Origin: Valencia hispanica
Lineage: Eukaryota > Chordata > Actinopteri > Cyprinodontiformes > Valenciidae
DNA length: 64,000 nt
Direction of reading: 5' to 3'
NCBI GenBank assembly: GCA_963556495.2
Contig: OY747702.1
Coordinates: 57,719,286 to 57,783,285, forward strand
The stretch's first letter is position 1. Each line of letters begins with the position of its first letter. The translations under genes and the position numbers were made by a program. Of the stretch, positions 55,708-64,000 are shown in pieces. The notes beneath the pieces were generated by a model. The model had not been told where the DNA came from. It did not search any database and saw nothing but the letters and a program-made list of their open reading frames with translations.

Positions 55708-57780
55708 ATCCTGTAAAATTTGATACATCGCTGCTCCAACAGACCTGAATCAAGTGGCTAAAATATGTCATCAGCATTCAGTCATTCAGCTCTGTATAGG
55801 CCTTGTATGTTGAAAAAGGGATCTATCTAAAACTTGCAGGATGGTAGGTCTCAAGGACTGGACTTGGTCACCCCTGCAGTAGACGTTATTTAAGGGTACT
55901 AAATCGAAATGGGCTAAATATAAATATAAATGCATGCCAAAATATTCAGATTTTATGTTAATTTTTTTTTTAAGTGAAATAATTTTCTATCTTTCCAGTG
56001 TTTAACCTATCCTCTGCCTGATCAATCAATTAACCTTTATGACTGGCCAGATGAATAGATGGCTATCCTTCCACTTCACTTATACTGTTTATGCTGGTCT
56101 ATCAAATCGAATCTCACTGAATTATATGAAAATGTGTTTTTGTAATTCACAAGATGTGAACATTTTGAAGAAGACAGAATACACAATATCAAATTGCTGA
56201 AGTTGGCAACAGTTTCTTTTTGTTGTAAATGTGTTGCTTCTCTCCACTGTTGCCTGATGCTTCTCTCAGGATAGAAATTGCATTGAAATGAATATTTAAT
56301 GCATTTCACTGGTTTTCTTCTGTTTACTGGTTGGTGTTTTAGAATATGTATAATTTGAATGTATTGGATTATTCCAGGTTTGAACGGGACAGCATGTAGC
56401 TGGATTTGAATTTGAATCTGAATATATCAGACAGCTGTAATGAATGGAACTGGAATTAACAGGACTGAATTACATTGTATCTAACTGGACAAGAACTGAA
56501 GTCAGTATCATTAATACAGTTTCAGCTATAATGCATGTCCTAAATCAGTTTTTTATGTCCAAGCTGTACAATCAGAAGTCCTTTTTTCCTGCTCCGGGCC
56601 ATGTTAATGGGTCATCACACCAACATTACACAACCTAATGTAGTTTCACTTACTAAAGGATGCCCTTCGTTCGTCCTTTATTCATTTCCATGTTGTCTTA
56701 AAAGGAATGTTAATATGTGGCCCACATTCAAATGTTCACTAGAAAGAACTTTAGGGAAATATTTAAGAACAAAGGGGAAAAAAGGCTTTGTCTGTAGAGT
56801 ATTGAAGATTAAATGTGCCAGTTATTTTCAGGAAACCTGAACCACCCTCACCATCTGGACCGTTTTTCCTTCTAAGGCAAGGCATCTCTCAAGGGGCTTT
56901 TTCAGTCTTAACAGCAAGCTAAAACAACAAGGTAATTTTCTATCACATAGTAATGACAAATAATTCACCAATCTGTTCTCAATAATACTAAAAAATAACA
57001 ATAAAAAAGCTCCCTGAGAAGCAGGCAGGGCTGATTACTTTAGACTTTACAATCAACTTCAAACAAACACCGGGCGGCAGAGGAAACACTCAGATGTGAC
57101 ATTGTTTGCACTCGGTTTGAAGAACAGCATGTCTCCGAGAACAGAAAATGTCCTGTCCTCTGCAACCTTGAATAGAAATTATTCCAGCTCCTCTGTCAGA
57201 AATTATAGAAGGTTTATTTTTACATTTTGGTTTTATCTGCCACGCTACTTCAAAGTAAGACAGGACTTCAATGTTGAAATGTGTAGTCTGCATCTTGTTA
57301 CCCTCAAAGCCCTGACAACCTCATAGCCACTGTAGTAAACTAGCTATGTTAGTCTTTGAAGGGGCAGCTATTCATATTAATGACTTGGAGAGTTCTGGCA
57401 TCCAACTGACCAAATGGTTTATTGTGGACTTTTTTTGGCTGGAAATCATGAAAATGTTGTTAAATGAGCCACTTTAGCTGTACCGGCACTGCTCTGACAT
57501 TTTTCAGTGGGAGATCTAAAGTTGGGGGATGTTTTGCCTGTTGCAATGCAAATCTTTGCTTTGCAGACAGTAAAGAGGTTTTAATGAATTAATTTTCCGG
57601 GAGTGAAACATGACTGCTTTTGTACATTCTTCACAAGGCTCAAGGAAAACCTGCAAATCTTCTATGTAAGCTCAGTCGCTAAGTAATACTGTTGCATTAT
57701 GTATTTTAGACAAAGTCAGCTATGTCCATTTCCCACCTTTTCTAACTTTGCTTCATCACTGCTACTCGAGTAGAACTGGA
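55708..57780. other. No gene identified
   Basis: From 55730 to 55885 a repeat-like block (CAGACCTGAATCAAGTGGCT, AAAACTTGCAGGATGGTAGG, ACTGGACTTGGTCACCCCTG) flanks the Rex3-like insertion and presumably continues the CCAGTCCTCGACAGC sequence on its left side, so Rex3 inserted into a pre-existing repeat. The rest is AT-rich and unrecognised; 57090-57330 has somewhat longer frames on both strands without domains. Confidence 0.4.
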
Positions 57781-57784
57781 TAAT

Positions 57785-58090
57785 TTTATTTGAATAGCAC
57801 ACTTTCAAGGTTCAACAGGGTAATTCAAGGTGCTTTACATGATTTGGTGATTAAAAAACAAAACAAACAGAATTTAACATTGGAAATTAAAAGTAAAAGT
57901 AGCAAATTAGCATGAAACACACATTACACATGATGCACAATAAACATAAACAACACATGCTACACATTTTCTCGAAGGCAATTTTAAACCGATGGGTTTT
58001 TAGTCTGGATTTAAAGCAGTTCAGAGTTTCAGCAGCCCTGCACTCGTCAGGAAGTCTTTTCCAGATAAGGGGCAGACTTCAGCAGCAGCA
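57785..58090 (-). mobile_element. LINE family B 3' end fragment
   Basis: In reverse it reads from CCAGATAAGGGGCAGACTTC-type tail codons near 58050-58090 (end of the WNKLPDE segment) to a UTR with GCATGAAACACAC and a TTGAATAGCACAC / TTCAAGGTGCTTTACA tail. The order agrees with the 3' UTRs at 22930-23060 and 39400-39600. It is diverged and noncoding. Confidence 0.55.
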
Positions 58091-58094
58091 ATGC

Positions 58095-59000
58095 AATGAA
58101 ACAATGTGTTTTTCTTATTTTCCACCATAATCTGCAAATAAATTCTTAAAAAATCAGACCATGTGATTTTCTGGATTTTTTTTTCTAATTTTGTCTTTCA
58201 CAGTTGAGGCATACCTATATTGGAAATTACAGGCATTTCTCATCTTTTAAAGTGGGAGAATTTTTGCCCCACAATAATTTATACATGATAGCGTTGTGTA
58301 TGTATTGTTAATCTGCCAACAGTAGAAGTGTAAGCCGGCAGTAAGGCTTCTACACCTCATATGTTGGTTGGAGGTTTTAGCACCTTTAAAGCACCTTCCA
58401 TCTACATAACAAACCTTCTGTGCTCTGCTGGTCCCATTCCTCCTGCACTTGGGGTTTGGTGTGATGCATATGCTGTTCACAGTGTATAATACATGCGACA
58501 CACAACCTGGGGAAATTACATTACTTGTTAGATGAGATCACTGTTTTAAGTTCTCTCTGTTCTTTTCATAACTTTACCAACCAATCAGAAATGGAAATGC
58601 AAAAAAGTGTCATTGTTTCAGTTTCCCTGATTGCATACACTTCAAGTATGCAAACTAAACACATAGGAACAAAAAATTAGAATAAGAGACTGCTCAGTAA
58701 AAGCAAATTTACAACAAATCAAAAAGAAATATTGTCAGCAGTGCAGGAGGTAGATAATGACATCATCCACCCTGATAGCTGGTACGTGAACTGCAGCCAA
58801 TTCAGCAAAGACTTCCCTAGGAGGGGATTAAGAATTACAATATATATAGTAAGGTGCATTGTAGCAAGAGAATGAGTGAACATTTAGAGGGCAGAACCCG
58901 TAGAAGTTATGCACAAGTTACAAAATAAAGTCCGCTCTCCTTAGGCACTTTGTTGACTGCTTAATGAGTCGTATATCACATTGGATTTGTATCTAATCTG
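58095..59000. other. No gene seen
   Basis: AT-rich with short frames, nothing recognised. Confidence 0.4.
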
Positions 59001-59291
59001 TATCGTGGTTCGGTTGTGGCAGATGTTGAGCAGTGCTGAGCCTGGTTCTCTTGAAGGTTATTCCTGTAAAAGGGGAGTTTTTCCTCACCACTGTCGCTAC
59101 ATGCTTGCTCAGTATGAGGGATTGCTCTGAAGTCAACGACACAACCCAGGCAACTGTCTACTGTCGCTAAATGTTGGTCCAGAAGGGGTGAATGCTGCAA
59201 GTCAATGACTCGATGCAATCTGCTGGGTTTCCTTATATAGAAATCTTTTAAACTGATTGTAATAATGAACTAAAGGATTATTTGGAATGTA

Positions 59292-60780
59292 AACTCAGCA
59301 AAAAAAGAAACGTCCCTTTTTCAGGACTGTGTATTTCAACAATAATGTTTTAAAAATCCAAATAACTTTACAGATCTTCATTGGAAAGGGTTTAAACAAT
59401 GTTTTCCATGCATGTTCAATTAACCATAATCAATTAATTAACATGCACCCGTGGAATGGTCGTTAAGACCTTAACAGCTTACAGAAAGTAGGCATTTAAG
59501 GTCACAGTTCTAAAAACGCAGGACACTAAAGAGACTTGTCTACCGACTGTGAAAAACACCCAAAGAAAGATGCCCAGGGTCCCTGCTCATCTGCGTGAAC
59601 GTGCGTTAGGCATGCTGCAAGGAGGTATGTGGACTGCTGATGTGGCTAGGGCAATAAATTGCCATGTCTGCACTGTGAGACGCCTAAGACAGCGCTACAG
59701 GGAGACAGGAAGGACTGCTGATCATCCTCGCAGTGGAAGACCATGTGTAATAACACCTGCAAAGAATCGGTACATCCGAATATCACACCTGCGTGACAGG
59801 TACAGGATGGCCACAACAACTGCCCGAGTCACACCAGGAACACACAATCCCTCCATCAGTGCTCAGACTGTCCGCAATAGGCTGAGAGAGGCTGGACTTG
59901 TAGGCCTGTTGTAAGGCAGGTTCTTACCAGACATCACCAGCAACAACGCCGCCTATGGGCACAAACCCACCTTCGCTGGACCAGACAGGAGTGGCAAAAA
60001 GTGCTCTTCACTGATGAGTCACGGTTTTGTCTCACCAGGGGTGATGGACGGATTCGTGTTTATACTCGAAGGAATGAGCGTTACACCGATGCCTGTACCC
60101 TGGAGCGGGATCGATTTGGAGTTGGGGGGTCCGTCATGGTCTGGGGCGGTATATCACATCACCATCGGACTGAGCTTGTTGTCTAGCAGGCAATCTCAAT
60201 GCCTTGCGGTACAGGGAAGACATCCTCCTCCCTCATGTGGTACCCTTTATGCATGCTCATCCGGACATGATCCTCCAGCAGGACAATGCCACCAGCCATA
60301 CTGCTCGTTCTGAGCGTGAGTTTCTGCATGACAGCAATGTCAGTGTTCTGCCATGGCCAGTGAAGAGCCCGGATCTCAATCCCATTGAGCACGACTGGGA
60401 CCTGTTGGATCGCAGGGTGAGGGCTAGGGCCATTCCCCCCAGAAATGTCCAGGAACTTGCAAGTGCCTTGGTGGAAGAGTGGGGTAACATCTCACAGCAA
60501 GAACTGACAAATCTGGTCCAGTCCATGAGGAGGAGATGCAGTGCAGTACTTCAAGCAGCTGGTGGCCACACCAGATACTGACTGGTACTTTTGATTTTGA
60601 GCCTCCCTTCATTCAAGGACACATTATTCTATTTCTGTTAGTCACATGTCTGTGAAACATTTTTAGTTTATGTCTTATGGTGTTGACTTTTTTAGTGTTC
60701 ATACAAATATTTACACACATTAAGTTTACTGAAAGTAAAAACTGTTGAAAGTCAGAGGACGTTTCTTTTTTTGCTGAGTT
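59292..60780 (+). mobile_element. Tc1-like transposon, family 2
   Basis: Perfect 24-bp terminal inverted repeats (left AACTCAGCAAAAAAAGAAAC plus CGTCC-side bases; right is the exact reverse) with TA on both sides (59290-59291, 60781-60782). The length, 1489 bp, is standard. One transposase gene in three frames lies inside. It differs from family 1 (14630, 26462) in ends and protein. Perfect termini suggest that it inserted relatively recently or is still recognisable to a helper transposase. Confidence 0.9.
59570..60581 (+). pseudogene. Tc1-like transposase, family 2, three-frame pseudogene
   Basis: The likely start is the ATG at 59570 (MPRVPAHLRERALGMLQGGM). The first frame encodes the paired-like HTH (ADVARAINCHVCTVRRLRQR) and the GRP hook, ending at TAA 59912-59914. 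The second useful frame (60001-60186) has LFTDESRFCL (first Asp) and GGSVMVWGGI, and ends at a TAG. The third (60204-60581) has MILQQDNATSHTA (second Asp), [14 protein letters not shown] (Glu) and the C-terminus QAAGGHTRY. All three catalytic residues survive, but two frame breaks make it inactive. Confidence 0.85.
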
Positions 60781-60874
60781 TATGTATGATTGAATTGAAA
60801 TAACTTCTTGAAAAGTGCCTTGAGATGACGTGTTGTGAATTGGGGCTATATAAATAAGCTTAATTGAATTGAAT

Positions 60875-62150
60875 ATACTATACTGGCGTGTCATTACCTG
60901 AAACTACACTGGGTGGAAAACTTCTAACAGGAATAAAAACAGATTTATACCAGTTCATATCAGATTAATTTACTTCAGAAACATTGGAAAAGATCAACAA
61001 TTGCCCCAATAATTGTGTTTTCTGAAGCCAGCAAATGAAACCTTGAAACATGTTTGTTGACCCTAGTTTGCAGCTATTCTGACCATCTAATGTCCGTCTG
61101 AGTCATCAGTGACCCAAATGTTCACCAACAAATATTACGCCTTTTGTTGCAGGTTTTTTTGCACACTTTCTGAAATCCTACCATGAAAAATCACAATTTC
61201 ACAATTTTATTACAATTGTAAATTAGTTTTTTTTTAAACACGCGACTATTTGCTTTAATACATCTGGACTAGCAGTGTCTACAGTCGGATGCATCAAAGC
61301 AACTGTTTGTGTGCTGCTTATTTACCAACCTCCTACAGCAGCAAAACAAGATGTGATAAGATGTTTGAGAAACTGTCTGATAAAATATACCATTGTGTTC
61401 CTAGGACCAGACTGTTCAGCTCCTAGAATGTCTGGATTTCTTCTTCAACAATGAACTGATTTATAGATTGAGGTTGAACTAATGAAATTGCTCAAGGAAC
61501 TAGCACCAAGCTCACTGTTCGATGCTTTAACATGCTTCTTGATCTCCAGTAGTTGCTGTGAAAACTGGTGAATGTGGTTGATCTGCCAGACAGACAACAG
61601 TTTGGTGATGTTCTCCAAGTATTTGGGGATCATTAAACAAAATATGTAGAGATGATGGAGAGCTTTTTGTTTATCTTTGCCAACATCGACACACATAGAA
61701 GAAGACATAAAGTGGTAAGTAAGGAGAAGATCAGAGAGATTCTCACTGCTGAGGCACACATGCACAAGTTAATCACAGGAGCAGCCCACTGAACCACGAC
61801 TGGACAAGCAATACTGACAGTCTAACAAGTGAAAACACACGACTACAAAAAAGGGGGAATGAAGAACGGGAGTTCTGGAGAAAACAATGGCAGACGGCAA
61901 GGCAGATGGAGCTTAAAGCTGCTGTCCAGACTATTTGAGGGAGAAAGAGGTTTTTTGAATTCGAGTATCAAGGCCTCTCCCAAAACACCCACCCCCCCTC
62001 CCTTCCCCTCTCTATCCCCCTAGCCCCACCTCAACAATTGTGCACGTGCATCACCTGTGGTGTCACAGCGGGTCAAGAGGAAAGCAGCAAGCGCTATCGG
62101 GCTTTAACCGATTGTATTTTGTTCTGGACATTTCAGAGGTGAGCGACTTC
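60875..62150. other. No gene identified
   Basis: The open frame at 61445-61765 (minus, 106 residues) has no recognisable domain and no splice framing. A C-rich run lies at 61978-62022. Nothing else is clear. Confidence 0.4.
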
Positions 62151-62159
62151 TCCATGGCT

Positions 62160-63720
62160 GACGCTCTCTTCCAATATGTAATGTTGTGCCGCAGATAGGT
62201 AGGATTTGGCTATGAATAATTATGAATAATTGCTTAGGGCAATTATTAATAAGATTAATAATTTTATGTAAAAATTACTAGGTTTAGGTGCACCATCCTG
62301 TTGGATTCCAGGAACATTTATATATATAGCCAAATTGTTCAGTCTCAGTTTATGTTTATGATTACCAGCCTGATAAGGCTGAGATAATTAAGAATGGATG
62401 AAGGAATAAGTTCTTACGCTGTGGACATTAATTATACGCATCACTCGAAGTAATCCCAGACAACTTCTCTTTAAGATAAGGGGACTTTATTTAGAAAATA
62501 GAAAATCCCATCTATTCTAAACAACTACAGATCTTAGACAACAATAATAGGTGAACATTAAACACAATTAACATGAAATGAAATCAGTGAGACAGCTGAG
62601 GTTCGGGTCAAAAAAAAGGAGGGGGGCCCTCTCTCCAGTGAGCCCAAGTCACAGATAGCCTGTGGGACAAAAAGTCATAAATCTCAGCTCTGTGCCAAGA
62701 TGGAGAACAGCACATGGAGTCTAAGAAAGAGTCATAAAAATTGCTTTGGCTAAAGGAGCACATGGGGGAAGCGTCCATGTGGTAGGCTTCTGCTTTAGCA
62801 ACAGACTAAAGACAATGGAGTTAAACTTTTCAGCTAAGACCAGCTAAAGCAGGCCGGAACGAGCCCGACTCTGCCGACGGAGTGATCAGGGAGCGAGAGA
62901 GAGAGAGAGAGAGAGAGTAAAGGAGAGCAAGGAAAAAGAAAGAAAGGCGTGATCTGCTCAGGATATAACAAACAGTTTCAAACACAATTTCTGCTCAGAC
63001 TTATGTGTGCGGCGACGCAAAAATTAGCAAACAGGTACAGCGCTTAAAAACACTTTAACCCAACAATGAACGAGATCTAACTCGTTAAAACTCTATTTAT
63101 CTCCGCCCAGACACAATATTAGTATAAATGAACCAGTTCAGTCTTACTTTGCTTTGAAGGAGGTCCAGTCCACTAGGAGGAGAGAAAATTGTGTCCGTAG
63201 TTGAGCAAGAAAAAGAAGAGTTATAAAAAAAACCTGTACAGGATTTTAAGGACCATGTGGCCCAAATGCAGGCTGGATGGCTTGCAGGATCAACGTCTAA
63301 TGAACTGTCTTATATCGCGCACCCTGGTTATGCAGACGGGGTGAGCACTTTGAAGTTTTGAAATGAGTTCTTCCCCGGTCCAGCGGCTCAGAACAAAAGA
63401 GAATCTTCACCGGTGAGGTGTCCTCTGTTCAGCAGTAGTTCATCCAAGAACTTCTGAGTGAGAACAGTTTGATAATGGGCGCGACTCCACTCTTATAGTC
63501 CCCTTTGGCCGTGATGTCATCGCCGATGTCACCATGGGTGGTCACGGACCAATAGGAGTGTGTTGGGGGTCACTGCTAGGATTGCTGGGAAATGTGGTCT
63601 GCTCAGTCCAGCTTTGAAATAGCTCCCAGCTATCCAAAAGTCTGTTCAGTTCATCTTATGAGAAATGCAATCACAACAGTAAACAGGAGCAGGCTGTGTA
63701 AGCTATTCATGACAGGTTCG
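62160..63720. repeat. Unclassified repeat-like region with (GA)n
   Basis: GC-richer sequence with no coding frame, a near-duplicate TATGAATAATTATGAATAAT at 62212-62231, and a GA run at 62895-62917. Flanking pieces (61990-62110 and 63690-63800) resemble two halves of one DNA element (TGATTGACAGCC, GCGAGATGCGCATG), so a large insertion may occupy the middle. I could not identify termini; an LTR or other noncoding insertion is possible. Confidence 0.3.
62895..62917. repeat. (GA)n microsatellite
   Basis: Eleven GA units in a row, interrupted on the left by GAGC. A simple dinucleotide repeat, likely to vary in length. Confidence 0.9.
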
Positions 63721-64000
63721 CGAGATGCGCATGTAAGTTGATTGACAGCCGACAAGGCAGAAACTTGAATTCTATTGGCTAGAGAATTCAGTGGTCAGTG
63801 TGAAATGAATAGCGGTCCGTGGGAGGATGGGGGAACTCAGGAAGAACAACAAATGTTGTGGAGTACTAGCCTTTTATCATAGTATTGAACCCCATCATTT
63901 TAAAGATTTATAAAGCTTTGATACATACATATATTCTGCGGACTCCAGCTTTAAACTCTGATTTCCCCTATAGCCTACAGATTCTTTCTTTGTTCTTTTT
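63721..64000. other. No gene seen
   Basis: Continuation of repeat-like then AT-rich sequence to the window edge. Confidence 0.4.

Larger units (their letters stand above)
59005..60874 (+). mobile_element. LINE family A 3' UTR fragment, split by a Tc1
   Basis: The left part (59005-59291) has GGGGAGTTTTTCCTC, CACTGTCGCTACATGCTTGC and the extra CAACGACACAACCCAGGC segment shared with 36820-37215. The right part (60781-60874) continues TGTATGATTGAATTGAAATA and ends GGGGCTATATAAATAAGC plus AATTG repeats. The Tc1 at 59292-60780 sits between the AATGTA and TGTATGATTG blocks, which are adjacent in uninterrupted copies. Confidence 0.8.

Overview
The window is nuclear DNA from a ray-finned fish, probably a percomorph such as a killifish-type (cyprinodontiform) species; the species is a guess. 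The evidence is AT-rich sequence with repeat families typical of teleosts: the LINE tail with AATTC repeats and a TATATAAATAAA motif, a Rex3-like RTE element with a GATG-type tail, three kinds of Tc1/mariner element, tRNA-like SINEs and many short inverted-repeat elements. I see no prokaryotic operons, no CRISPR array, no rRNA and no credible tRNA gene. No complete host gene is visible. The best host-coding candidates are one exon-like open frame (8509-8950, minus) and a very short exon-like frame (41908-41987, plus). Both are unidentified.

Layout. 1-4600: a long inverted-repeat structure enclosing a LINE tail and a SINE, then a hAT-like MITE. 4970-7240: a decayed plus-strand LINE (family C) with endonuclease and reverse transcriptase. 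9600-10385: another LINE 3' end. 12118-14240: a LINE tail split by a TTAA-flanked MITE, next to a MITE-like block holding a SINE. 14593-17230: a mariner-like element split by a Tc1 element. 17.7-21.8 kb: LINE scraps and a repeat with a THAP-like exon. 22930-30340: a minus-strand LINE (family B) split by a solo LTR and by a Tc1 that is itself split by a family A LINE. 30.4-45 kb: low-density sequence with LINE 3' ends and SINEs, including the longest repeat-poor stretch (33.0-35.1 kb). 46.7-52.4 kb: a longer family B LINE copy, a Gmr1-like Ty3/Gypsy pol fragment and two antisense Tc1 remnants. 52425-55695: a nearly full-length, GC-rich Rex3/RTE element with 12-bp target-site duplications. 59.0-60.9 kb: a family A LINE tail split by a Tc1-like element with perfect 24-bp inverted repeats. 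62.2-63.7 kb: unclassified repeat-like DNA.

How the parts relate. These are selfish elements rather than a pathway, and every coding frame is broken by stops, frameshifts or truncation. The nesting gives a relative history: family B LINEs, the mariner and several LINE tails came first; Tc1 elements, the LTR and the TTAA MITE inserted into them; a family A LINE inserted into one Tc1. SINE copies end in the same ATGG repeats as the Rex3-like LINE, which suggests LINE-assisted SINE movement. I found no convincing undescribed functional system. The most informative items are the nested insertions, the integrase-before-RT Gypsy fragment, the foldback-like structure at 255-1990 and the two possible exons.
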